From Citrus sinensis (Eukaryota; Streptophyta; Magnoliopsida; Sapindales; Rutaceae): DNA of 64,000 nt. Location of the stretch: assembly GCF_022201045.2 (NCBI RefSeq), contig NC_068560.1, positions 30,955,501-31,019,500 on the forward strand. The letters are read 5' to 3'. The position numbers and the translations under genes are program-made. The notes under the pieces were generated by a model. It was not told the DNA's origin, did not search any database, and worked only from the letters and a program-made list of their open reading frames with translations. This document shows positions 11,911 to 23,227 of the stretch, in pieces. The stretch's first letter is position 1. Each line of letters starts with the position of its first letter.

Positions 11911-14900
11911 ATGAAGATCTCAGAAGGGCCTGCCCATGTCGGCTGTTTTATTTTTTTCCTACTTCCGATGGTCTCTGGTGTGCAACTGCAAGTTCAAGAT
12001 AAACATGTAAGTAATTTATGATAATTTTTAATGGTAGTTTTCAGTTTCAAGCAACGTTACAGTGGACATTAATTAGGCACTATTTTACTTAATTAACGCA
12101 GGTGGTGATGGATAATGGGATACTGCAAGTGACATTATCAAATCCAGAAGGCATTGTCACTGGAATCCAATTTCAAGGCATCGATAACTTGCTCGAAGTT
12201 CGTAATGCTGAATACAATAGAGGGTACTTTCTTTAAATTCCCTTTTTTTTTAATCCTTTGTCTCTCAATCCAAAAATGAAAATCTTAACGGGGATTAATT
12301 ATAAATTTATAATCCCAAACCACTTTGACATGTGGCAACTACAGTCTGGTTTCTCTGCTTTCTTGTCCTGTTTTTTAATGTCTTTTTGTCTTCCACTCAT
12401 TTTGGCCCAGTTGCCTATTATCAGACACCTCCCCGGTACTTTATTTATTTTTCAATTGGATAAGAAGATTTTATAAATAAGCACTTATCTCCCTGTAATT
12501 AACAGACTTGAGGGTACATCAGAATAAAATCCATTTAATCAAGAAATGGAGGAGGGATCTTTGAAGAGCCATCTGAAAATCTGAGCCCGGCATCTCCATT
12601 GATTGGCTGCATGTTGTGATCAAGATTGATTTTCATGCCATTTTCCCAAACCTCTTTTAACCTGGGAATGTGTCAAAATTTTCGCTATGATTACTTTCAA
12701 AGAAGACAATGACTGGCATAACCGCCATCCAATGAAATTTCTTGCTAAAATTTGTATGTCTGCCTTCAACATGTGACGCTCATTAGGTATTTGTATAAAT
12801 GCCAATGAGAATTTTACTGTTGAATCTACGAGTAAATAGTGCAAATGCTGACACAACAGCGGGGAATTATAGGCCTACTTTTCAAGTCTCGCCATCTAAG
12901 CGATATTACACAATCACGGGGACAGGCTTCTGATAACAACTCTTTTCACTATGATATTCATAATGATAGCAATCAACAGAAAACACTTGGTTGTGGACCT
13001 TTTAAGGCATTAATTTTCAGTGAAGACATGATGATTCTTTTCATTAGATGTTAATTTCAATATTTTGAAGTAATATGTCTAGCTACTGTAAGTTTTGTTA
13101 TTATTATTATTATTTTTTATCCACATATAGTTACTGGGACCTTGTCTGGAGTAAGCCAGGAAAGAAAGGTACGAAGGGCACGCTTGATAGGTAAGTATCC
13201 AAGTCCCCACTAAGCAAAGATCCTCACACTAATTTTAGAAGTCATACAGAAGTTGTACCATAAAGATTGCTCTATGCAGGATTGAAGCCACAAATTTTAC
13301 AGTTATAGTAGAAAATGAGGAGCAGGTGGAGGTTTCATTCACCAGGCTGTGGAATTCCTCCCTCGAAGGCCAGGTCGTTCCCTTGAACATCGACAAAAGG
13401 TCTTCTTTTGCGCATATCACTTCGATTTATTTATCAGAATCAATACTGTTTTCATTTAATAAAATAATGCTGATGAGGAAGCATTTTCCAGGTTCATAAT
13501 GCTTCATGGTTCATCAGGTTTCTACACTTATGCCATTTTTGAACACTTGGGTGAATGGCCTGCGTTCAACATTGACAACATTAGGATGGCATTCAAGCTC
13601 AACAAAGACAAGTATATAAAACTTCTGCCTCATTCTTTTGTTATCAGATTATGGTTATGAGTGGAATTGAGTTGCTATAAAATCATTAACATTCAGTCCA
13701 TAGCTGCTAGGGGATGGAATTATTAGTTAGGTCGGTAGTTAGTAAACACGAGTTGCTAAGCCTATGTGCACTGGTTTCAATATTAGGTGGTAGCCAACAG
13801 CTACGTACATGCCCAAAATGATTTCACCCAAGTGGCTAGACAGCAATAAAGAGCATTTTCTTTTCTTTTCTTAACACTCCACGAGTTTAAATGCACAGGT
13901 TTCACTTCATGTCTATAGCAGACAACAGGCAAAGACTTATGCCATTACCTGATGATCGATTACCAGGAAGAGGTCAAGTCCTTGCCTATCCAGAGGCGGT
14001 TTTACTTGTCAATCCTGTGGAACCAGAGTTCAAAGGGGAGGTACGGATTTTTTAATCTTTGTAAAGTTTAATCATTCTGAAATCTATTATAGGAATAATA
14101 GAAAGGAAATATAAAAGACTGTATAACAATTTGATAGAAAGGACGGTTGATCATCAAGCCAAATTAATCTTGTGTTGGTACATTTGACCTTAACAAGACT
14201 TTTTTTTAATTGCAGGTAGATGACAAGTACCTATACTCATGTAAAAGTCAAGATATAAGGGTACATGGGTGGATATGCGCCGACCCGCCTGTAGGGTTCT
14301 GGCAAATCACTCCAAGTATTGAATCCCGATCAGCTGGACCGCTCAAACAGTACTTAGCATCACACGTGGGACCCACTTCTCTTGCGGTAATTTCTTTTTT
14401 ATTTTTTATGATATTTGTTTTCTGACCTCTTCTATTTGATTTGATTAAAATTGTGTCGTCAGCTTTTTCACAGTGTTCATTATTCAGGAGCGGATCTGAT
14501 ACTAAGATTTGGACACTCTGAACCATGGAAGAAAGTTTTTGGCCCCATCTTTATTTATCTTAACTCTTTGTCGAATGAAGATGATCCTCTTCTTCTCTGG
14601 GAGGATGCTAAGCAGCAGGTTAGACATATATTGTGCGATCTAACTTATATAGGAGTTTTGTCTCTGCATTTAGACTGACAGAAATTTTAAAATTTTATTC
14701 AGATGATATTTGAAGTTCAAAGCTGGCCTTATGATTTTCCAGCTTCCAAAGATTTTCCTCAGTCAGATCAACGGGGAACACTCCATGGCAGATTACTAGT
14801 TGAAGATAGGTAATTGTTTATCATTTTAGGGTATGTTAGAGATTGAAATGTTGTTGCTCTAATTCACTACTGTTGCGGAATGGAATCACTTTCAATTATA

Positions 14901-16646
14901 GATGAATGAGTGGTTGGTCGTTAAGCATTAGTTGCCAAGTAAAAGTGCATACTTTAGTTGCTGTGAAGAACAGTAGTTACAGTCACATCCTTGGTACCTT
15001 TCTGTTTTTGTTTTAATAGTATGGATTTTACAGGGGAAAATCAAGATGTCCTGTGGTCAAATTTTTGGAAATGAACCCATGTTTTTATTTTCTTTGTTTT
15101 GCAACAAATTTCTGATCAAGTTTCTAACTAAATCAAATGTTACGCTTATATAGGTACATTAATATGGATTACATTGCCGCAAATGGTGCATATGTGGGCT
15201 TGGCACCTCCAGGAAATGCTGGATCCTGGCAAAGGGAATGCAAGGTAAATGGTAAACCAGACAAGTTGGAAATGGAAATTTCTATATTATCAGATTTACA
15301 CAGCTCATGCCAAAACTTGTAAATCAGACATGTTAGGATCTAAGCATATAGCAGCTCAACACATCCTAAATTTGATAAGAACATTGTGAAAATCTATATT
15401 ATATCAAATCAGAGTGCTTGTTGCATAAATGCTAACCAATTCTCTGCCATATTGCTGAGCAGGGTTACCAATTCTGGGCTAGAGCAAACGCAGATGGCTA
15501 TTTTTACATAGATCATATAAGGACAGGAAACTATAGTCTTTATGCATTCGTTCCTGGTTTTATTGGGGATTACAAATATGATTTTAACATAACCATAATT
15601 GAAGGGTCTTATATTGACATAGGTGATCTTGTGTATAAGCCTCCAAGAAATGGGCCTACACTGTGGGAAATAGGAATTCCTGACCGCTATGCTGCAGAAT
15701 TCTATGTGCCTGACCCTGATCCAAAATATATAAATAAATTATACGTCAATCACACTGACAGGTTAGCTCTCATTGTGATAAGTAATTAGCTAATAATGCT
15801 GTTACTTTTCCGAGATCATTAACTCAACATACAGTTTCTTTTTTTTTTTAATTTATATATACACATATATCTTTATTGGCAGATATAGGCAGTATGGATT
15901 ATGGGAAAGATATGCAGAGCTATATCCTAATGAAGATTTGATTTACATAGTTAATCAAGGTGACTACCGTAAAGATTGGTTTTTTGCTCAGGTCACAAGG
16001 TCTGATTATTCGATCTCTATATTCTACAATATTGGTCATTTGTATACTTGCTACAATGAAATATAGGAGCATTCAGCTGTTTCTAGTTAGTAGCCTATTT
16101 CATGTGAAAATATTCGAGCTGAGGAGCTAAAAATCAACTTTCTACTGCAATGCAGGAAAAAGGACAACCAAACATATGAAGGAACCACATGGCAAATAAA
16201 ATTTGAGCTTGACAATGTAAATGAGAGTGCTGTTTATAAACTACGACTGGCCCTAGCTTCAGCACATGTTTCTGTATTGCAGGTACTGTGCGTAACTCAT
16301 GACTTGTGACTTGTGAGAGACTATTGAACTTCATTTTGATTTTCAAATTTTACTCTAGTTTGATATGTTTCCATTGCAGGTCCGGATTAATGACCCTTCA
16401 ACAGAACCTCCTTTATTTTCAACTGGGCAAATTGGGAAGGAGAATACGATTGCTAGGCATGGAATTTATGGACTATATTGGTTATTCAATGTGGATGTGC
16501 CCGGTGCTTTGTTTGTTAAAGGGAATAATAATACAATTTATTTAACACAGGCACTGAGTGGCAGCCCTTTCCGAGGGGTCATGTATGACTATATTCGTTT
16601 AGAAGGTCCCCCTCTCCCACCTTGTAATTCTAGCAACAATACCTAA
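11911..16646 (+). CDS. Rhamnogalacturonan lyase RGL-B (PL4 family), 664 aa, 14 exons
   Basis: Predicted pectin rhamnogalacturonan I lyase. Exons: 11911-12006, 12102-12223, 13131-13190, 13280-13399, 13492-13611, 13899-14040, 14216-14386, 14463-14618, 14703-14809, 15154-15244, 15463-15761, 15883-15999, 16156-16282, 16380-16646. All junctions are GT-AG and keep frame. The N-terminus (MKISEGPAHVGCFIFFLLPM) holds a hydrophobic stretch, probably a signal peptide or anchor. Domain landmarks match RGL-A: VVMDNGILQVTLS, VDDKYLYSCKSQDIRVHGW, SHVGPTSLA, GAYVGLAPPGN, LWEIGIPDRYAAEFY, YDYIRLEGPP. Exon 11 (299 bp) equals exons 11 and 12 of RGL-A joined (142+157), so one intron is missing without a scar. 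Intron 2 is 907 bp, far longer than in the paralogues, and holds unrecognised inserted sequence. The C-terminal tail is longer than in RGL-A (ends CNSSNNT). Confidence 0.93.
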
Positions 16647-17472
16647 TTTGGTCTTTCTTAGGAAAAATCAAAGCAATTCTTTTTCCTGGAAAATAATAGC
16701 ATTATATATGCCTTGGGTTTTTTGTTAGCAAAGTTTAGAAGAGAAATCCACAAGCACTTTTTCACATAATTTTGACAACAGAATGATATTATCAAGAAAT
16801 AAGTTACCCTCGGGTAATAAAATTTGTGATCAGGCATGCAAACTCAGCCTTGAATTGATATCGAGAGGGGCTGTAGTAGAGTTTTAGCTCAGTATTTAAT
16901 TGACAGGTGATATAAGAGAGTTGCGGTTTCAGTCCTGCTCATCTCAAAGTCAGTGTACAGTTTGATTTACATTCTTATAATAATAATAATAAACACCCCC
17001 CCCCCCCAACAAAAAAGAAGAAGCAAAGTTAAGTTCATTTTTCCAAATAATAAAATCTGATTATTTATTATTTTTCATACATATTCTATTTATAAAATAT
17101 GAATTTAAATCAAGTTTTTCCCTAGGGTGTTTTAGAAATACATATTTTTACTAAGACCACTTTTGGTGTTATAACCTGCAAAATCTGATATTGAGATTAA
17201 AATTTGGGATGTCTATTATTACTATATTAAATAATCAGATTTTAAAAATCTACCATGGTTGCATTTTAGAAAATTCAATACAAAATCTCATTATTTGAGA
17301 ACCAGATTAATTTAATAATCACTTTTAAAGCATCTTATGACAAAATTTGTGGTTAAAAAATCATTCTTTTTTTGTTAACTATTAATATCATGCTTAATTT
17401 TTGCTCTGATAAAGATTTGTAGCCAAATAACATATCAAAAGAGCTCCTCCTTTTTAGGCTCTTCAACTTACT
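16647..17472. other. RGL-B/RGL-C intergenic DNA
   Basis: It holds RGL-B 3' sequence, a SINE-like element at about 16865-16993, a homopolymeric C-run near 16996-17007 and AT-rich DNA leading into the RGL-C promoter. No gene seen. Confidence 0.5.
16865..16993 (+). mobile_element. Possible tRNA-derived SINE
   Basis: A box A-like string (TTAGCTCAGTATTTA, 16884-16898) is followed about 25-40 bases later by a box B-like string (GCGGTTTCAGTCCTG, 16923-16937), the arrangement of an internal RNA polymerase III promoter. The segment ends in a short TAA repeat (16976-16993), a common SINE tail. I could not define target-site duplications, so this stays tentative. Confidence 0.4.
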
Positions 17473-17479
17473 TATATAC
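17473..17479 (+). promoter_or_regulatory. Putative TATA box of RGL-C
   Basis: TATATAC lies about 95 bases upstream of the RGL-C start codon, leaving room for a 5' untranslated region of about 60-65 bases. Confidence 0.45.
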
Positions 17480-17569
17480 AAAATGTTATAGCATATGCTT
17501 TTTAACTCTCACTAAGCATCTAAGATCAAGCAATTTGTAACACTCAATCTTAGCTCTTTTAAGTTTTGA

Positions 17570-20565
17570 ATGTCTTCTCTTCTTTTGCTCTTATTTCTGG
17601 TCCAATGCTTGGGCCTCTCAGTCTCAGCTGCGGGGGTGCAATTGCATGAACAAAATAATCACGTAAATCTATTTCTGAACATCATCTTTTTCTTTTTTTC
17701 TGCCATATATATTTTGCTAGTAATAAAGATTAAGCTTTTTGCATTTTCATATTGATGTGGTATCAATGAACATGTAGGTGGTGATGGACAATGGCATACT
17801 CCAGGTATCTATATCAACTCCACAGGGATTCGTCATTGGAATTCAATACAAGGGCATCAAAAATTTACTCAATGTCCAAAACGAAGAAGATAATAGAGGG
17901 TATCAATTTTTGAAGAACAATTTATTTTATGGACTAACAAATAGCAATGACTCAGTAATTTTGAGAACTCTTTTTCTTTTTGGTTCAAAATATTAATGCA
18001 GCTATTGGGATCATAATTTTTGGACCGGCCAAGATAATTACAATAGCGGAAGTGGCGTATATGACAGGCGATCCCTCTCTATCTCTGCTCTCTTACTTAA
18101 CATTTGAAATTAATCTGTTAGCAATAAAATTAAAATAAAATCATGACGTATATGATCTGATTAATTGCTATGCAGAATTGAAGCAACAAATTATAAAGTA
18201 ATAATGCGAACTAAAGAACAAGTGGAGCTCTCATTCACCAGGATGTGGCATCCCTCTACTAACGGCACCATAGCTCCGGTGAATATCGATAAAAGGTATT
18301 TGATAAATATTTATTGCTTTATTTTTGAATGAAAAGCAACTATTGATTGATTTGGTAAATTGATTGGGGCTAGGTTTTTGATGCTTCGAGGATCATCGGG
18401 GTTTTACTCTTATGCCATTTACAAGCGCCTGAAGGGATGGCCCGGTTTCCAGCTTTTTAATAATAGGATGGTGTTCAAGCCTAATCCAGACAAGTATTAA
18501 TTTTAACCTCTCATTTTTCTTATAAAGTTTGTCAAATATCACTAGTATGTAAAAACAACTTGGAAACATAAGAATTCTTTTTCAAAAAATTGATCAATAC
18601 TTAATTAACCTGAATTAATTGGCAAGATTGAAATGTGCTGCAGGTTTCACTACATGATAATATCTGGCAATCGCCAAAGGGAAATGCCTCTACAACAAGA
18701 CCGGGAAAGAGGCCATAAGCTGGCCTATGAGGAGGCAGTTTTGCTTCCTAATGGGGAGGTACTTCATTTAACTAACGGCTGTTGTTAAGTTATATTATAA
18801 CGTAACTTACATTAACTTAAAAAGTGTAATTAGTGACCTAAAAGTAATTTAGTTAATTTTACTTTTAGGTCACTAGTTACAACTTAATGATTGATGTAAG
18901 TTACATCATAATGTAACTTAACAAGGTCCCTAACGGATTAAAAAATCAAATCTTATATATTATTGATTTTTCTTTTTACTCTAGGCAGATTGTGTCACAT
19001 CACTTTGTACCGATAAATTAATATAAATAATTCATACATATAGTATGTATTTGAATGTGTGATTGAAATTGACAAATACATGGACCGTTAGCAAAACACA
19101 AAGCAGCAAATAGCAATTACATCCTCTTTCTTGCAAAGAATTAATATTGAAGCAACATGTCATCCATTTATGGAGACAGGGAATGACTTGTCGTTCTTTT
19201 GATATGAAGGTGGATGACAAGTATCAATACTCAATGGACGCAAAAGATATTCGGGTCCACGGATGGATATCCACCGACTCCACCGTCGGATTCTGGCAAA
19301 TCCTACCCAGTAGTGAATCCCGATCATTTGGACCTCTCAAACAATTTCTAACTTCTCATACAGGCCCCATCAGCATCAATGTACTTTTCTTTTTTCCCCT
19401 TAAACATCCGTTCATATTTAATAAAATCATGACGTACGTGTTTTATTTTTTATTGCATATAACATATACTGATTTTAGTTATATTGACATGGATCATTAG
19501 ACTTTTCACAGCACGCATTACGTTGGAGAGAATTTTGGAATGAATTTTAAAGATGGGGAAGCTTGGAAGAAAATTTTTGGTCCCTTTTTTGTTTACGTTA
19601 ATTCTGTACCGGGTAAAGGGGACCGGCAAATGCTATGGAGGGATGCCAATAGACAGGTTTCATACATACATTTACTTTTAACTTATAATTGTAAACAATT
19701 AAGGCTTTATTTGGGATTGTGGTGTGTCAAATAATATAGCTGAAAGTGTTTGCCAATCACTTGCACAGCTACTAAATAGTGACACCAAACGAAGCCTAAA
19801 TTATATATAATGTGTAATATTTAACCTTTTTTTTTTCTCCTTCCCTGAAGTTTATGAACGAAGTTAAAAGCTGGCCGTACAAATTCCCAGCTTCAAAAGA
19901 CTTTGCAAGATCAAATAAACGAGGTAGTATCAGCGGTAGATTAATTGTCAAAGACAGGTAATTTCATTTACAACTTTTAGTATTATAATCCAATCCAATC
20001 ATGATGCTATTGTTATAATTATCAATTGCTCATAATTAAGCTTTTATCGATTATTGGTGTAGATATGTTAGTCGTGCGGGCATAGCCGCAAAAGGTGCTT
20101 ACGTGGGTTTGGCAAAGCCAGGCAGGGCTGGATCTTGGCAAACAGAATGCAAGGTGATTAATTGAATCTGTTAATTTAGCCCATTAATTAATTGCAGTAA
20201 ATTATAAAGCAACAACATTAGCATTAAACTGATTTTTTTTTTTCATTTTAAATTTTACCAGGGTTATCAGTTTTGGACTGTTGCAAACGAGGGGGGAAAT
20301 TTCTCCATTAAAAATGTGTTGATTGGCAACTATAATCTTTATGCATGGATCCCTGGTTTCATTGGGGATTTCAAATATCATGCTGCCATTAGAATAACCG
20401 CAGGTTTTAATTATATTTTCCGTTTTTCTTCGTAAATGAACTTTTTTCAAGCTTGCGGACGTTCGCATTTGGATTCGAACTATAATTACTCATTTATAAT
20501 GCTATATCAAAAATATATACAGTACTGAAAATTTGTATTTTCTTAAATGATGTCCACACAAAGAC

Positions 20566-20624
<59 letters not shown>

Positions 20625-22002
20625 TATATAGTATTTTTTTAGTGCAGACGTCCTCATTTTATTTTCATACGAATATACTTAAAAACCGTGGGGTTTAAGA
20701 AAGCTAGTTTTTAATTCTCTTAAACCACACGGTTTTATACTTCATTCAAAAACTAATTATTTTAAACCGCACGGTTTAAAAGTGTGTTCGTATTTAAAAA
20801 AATACAAGCGTCCACACTTGAAAATGATATACAATTATATATGTGTGTGTGTGTGTGTGATTTTCATATGCAAGTGCACACTATTAAAATACTTATTTAT
20901 GAATGAATTATAAAGTTTGAAAATTAAAATCTTGACTTTATTAAACCCCATGGTAAAACCATATCCACATCAAAAGAAAATGAGGGCGCCCGCCTACTTT
21001 AATACTTTATATACATACACACACCCAAAAAAAAAAAAATTAGCAATTCATTAATGAACTTTTCAATGCAGGTTCTGCAAAACAGATTGGCAATCTCGTA
21101 TATAAGGCCCCGAGAAATGGACCTACATTATGGGAGATAGGCATCCCTGATCGATCAGCTGCAGAATTTTATATTCCAAATCCTAATCCAAAGTATATCA
21201 ACAAGTTATATGTTAAACATGACAGGTTAGACTTGGTTCTTATAAATTAATTATTGTAGTTTTATCAGGTTTAATTAATATATAGAACCCATGGTCTAGA
21301 TTTTTTTTTATTAATGAAATACAAAATCAAATCCCCATAACCACCAGCTTCTTCTATTTACAGGTTTAGGCAGTACGGACTATGGGAAAGATATGCAGAA
21401 TTACATCGCAAGCGAGATTTGGTCTATGAAGTTTGGGCTAATAATTACAGAAAAGATTGGTATTTTGCGCAAAATACCAGGTTCGTTTCTTTATTAATTT
21501 CTCCATCCATCTTTCATTCATAATTTTACAGCTGGGTTCAAGCATTCTATAGAAAATTAACTTTGGATCCTCAGGTTTGAAGTTTCTTCATTATGGCACT
21601 CAATTTCGATGTTGCATTCAATTCATGCGCTGCAGGAAGAAAGGTAACAAATACGAAGGAAGCACATGGCAAATACAATTCAAACTGGAGGGAGTAGTTA
21701 AAAAGGCGACATATAAGTTGAGAGTGGCAGTGGCTGCCGCACATGGCGCTGAGTTGCAGGTTCGAGTAAACTCTCGCTCGGCACGCCGTCCTTTATTTTC
21801 AAGCGGGTCGGTTGGGAGAGAAAACGCAATTGCGAGGCATGGAATCCATGGGGTGTATAAGCTGTTCAATGTCGATGTGCCGGGGAAGGTGCTAAGGAAA
21901 GGAAACAACACCATTTATCTTTCTCAGCCAAGAAAATTAGATGCTTTTACAGGAATCATGTATGACTATCTCCGTTTTGAAGGGCCTGATCCAAATTCAT
22001 AA
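17570..22002 (+). CDS. Rhamnogalacturonan lyase RGL-C (PL4 family), divergent, 646 aa, 14 exons
   Basis: Most diverged of the four lyases. Exons: 17570-17662, 17778-17899, 18002-18067, 18176-18295, 18374-18493, 18644-18758, 19210-19380, 19501-19656, 19851-19957, 20063-20153, 20262-20403, 21072-21225, 21364-21480, 21636-22002. A clear signal peptide opens the protein (MSSLLLLLFLVQCLGLSVSA). Landmarks: VVMDNGILQVS, VDDKYQYSMDAKDIRVHGW, SHTGPISIN, GAYVGLAKPGRAGSW, LWEIGIPDRSAAEFY, MYDYLRFEGPDP. Oddities: intron 3 needs a GC donor (AG|GCGATC) to keep frame; exon 6 is 27 bp shorter than in paralogues, so the conserved NP-EPEFKGE stretch is cut to PNGE; exon 3 has two extra codons; one codon is missing in each of exons 12 and 14; the last intron is absent, so exons 14 and 15 are fused. 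Three MITE-like hairpins sit in its introns. No frame-breaking stop is seen, so it may be functional if the GC intron splices. Confidence 0.88.
18779..18929. mobile_element. MITE-like hairpin in RGL-C intron 6
   Basis: The two halves are long imperfect inverted repeats (for example AGTGACCTAAAAGTAA pairs with TTACTTTTAGGTCACT). The segment is bounded by the direct repeat CTAACGG at 18772-18778 and 18930-18936, a possible target-site duplication. No coding capacity. Confidence 0.65.
19702..19797. mobile_element. Short MITE-like inverted repeat in RGL-C intron 8
   Basis: The ends AGGCTTTATTTGGGA and CCAAACGAAGCCT are imperfect inverted repeats about 95 bp apart, in the AGGCTTCGTTTGG style common to hAT-type MITEs. 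It lies wholly inside the intron 19657-19850. No clear target-site duplication. Confidence 0.45.
20566..20633. repeat. ATT microsatellite running into a TA repeat, RGL-C intron 11
   Basis: About 17 uninterrupted ATT/TTA units are followed by about ten TA units. It lies in the 668-bp intron 20404-21071. It is probably polymorphic. Confidence 0.85.
20641..20818. mobile_element. MITE-like hairpin in RGL-C intron 11
   Basis: Inverted repeats of about 58 bp (20641-20698 and 20762-20818) start AGTGCAGACG and, read in reverse complement, AGTGTGGACG; both run to ...CCGTGNGGTTTAA. A related, more diverged arm (AAAATGAGGGCGCCCGCC) lies at about 20978-20996, suggesting a nested or older element of the same family. 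A short GT repeat is at 20842-20858. Confidence 0.6.
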
Positions 22003-22876
22003 CCCTGTTTCAAGATTTGTTTTTTCCATTTTTGTGTCGGAAATTTCTTATTAAAACTTGAGTTCCAATAGAAAAATAAAATGTAATGTTCTAGTTTAGT
22101 TAAATTAGTTTTCTTCATAATGCAACACAAATAAAAAGAGGGAAAAAAGAAAGACATAAGATAGAATGCTATTCTCCTAAAAAAATAGTCCTTAATATAA
22201 GAGGAGTTTCGGAGTGATGTGTGGTTGTTGGGTTTTGACAACTCGACAGTTTTTTTTCCTTAATTTTACTCCACAATTATAACTTTTATTATCGATAACT
22301 CAGCTTAAAATTTACAACAACTCACTCTTAAAAGCAATCATGGCAACCCACTCTTAAAAGCACTCATAGCCGTACAAAAGGATAACTTCAAATGTTCATT
22401 TGTGACCTAGAACAGCCGAATTTGACAAAATATCAAAAGAATAACTTCATCTTTATCGCATGCTTCAATGGTATATTATGTGCTAAAAATTAAGATGTAA
22501 CATGTACAGTCCAAGTTGAAAGTACCAGATCTAATTAACCTCTAGCTAACACACTATCGTACATCAGAATTAAAGGAAATCATGCATTTTAATTCAAAAT
22601 TTTTACATTGAACTTGTCCAAGTTTTCGAATGGAAAGAAATCAGACTTTTTAATTAATTCCCATTAATGAATTTTAGACAAGTATTCTTCTAAGTTTGGA
22701 ATTTGGTGAAATTCAATTTCCAATGAGCATTACAAAAATTGAATGATGGCAACTATACTACATTGACGGAATTAATCTCATTGTTTGTGACTTCAGCAAA
22801 ATTCCTAAGGACTTGAGCAGCATATGGGCTGTTTGCAAAAGACTTATATATCTTCATAGAGTGCTGCTAGGTATCT
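22003..22876. other. RGL-C downstream intergenic DNA
   Basis: It holds RGL-C 3' untranslated sequence (possible AATAAA signal near 22074), then AT-rich DNA with a short direct repeat (about 20 bp, CAACTCACTCTTAAAAGCA-like) at about 22317-22365. No gene seen. Confidence 0.5.
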
Positions 22877-23207
22877 AGAAAGCCGAGAGAAACGGCATAC
22901 AATAATGCCGTTTCTTCAGCGTTTTGCTCTCAATAAAAAAAAAACAAAACAAAAGCATTTTAAAATCTGCCGGTATTAAAAAAAAAAAAAAACAGTGCCA
23001 TTTTTCCTCTCACTCCAGCAGCAGCTTCGTCTCCGTCTCCCCAGCTTCGTGCCCGTCTCCCCTCTCCCTCGCTCGCTACTACTCCAGATCTACTCGGTGG
23101 TCGCTACTCGCTGCTCGGTGGTGTTGCTTGCTGGTCCTCGTCTCCCTCGTCTCTCTCCATCTCCCTCTCTATGTTTGGTAGGTAGTTATTTTTTGATAAT
23201 TATTTTT

Positions 23208-23219
23208 TGTTGAGTGATT
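23208..23219. repeat. Left 12-bp direct repeat flanking the retrogene candidate
   Basis: TGTTGAGTGATT occurs here and again at 23672-23683, bracketing the intronless minus-strand gene. A T-run (A-tail on the minus strand, 23218-23226) adjoins it. The sequence around is itself repetitive (TGTTGAGTCATT at about 23750), so chance duplication is not excluded. Confidence 0.55.
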
Positions 23220-23227
23220 TTTTTTTA

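Noticed and set aside
11766..12002. 78-codon frame as the first exon of RGL-B
   Set aside because: It is in a different frame from the conserved VQLQVQDKH exon end; the ATG at 11911 gives a leader in the right frame.
16996..17007. C-run as a regulatory site
   Set aside because: A homopolymer with no context to suggest function.
20566..20633. ATT/TA repeats as a CRISPR-like or other structured array
   Set aside because: A plain microsatellite, without spacers, in a plant nuclear genome.
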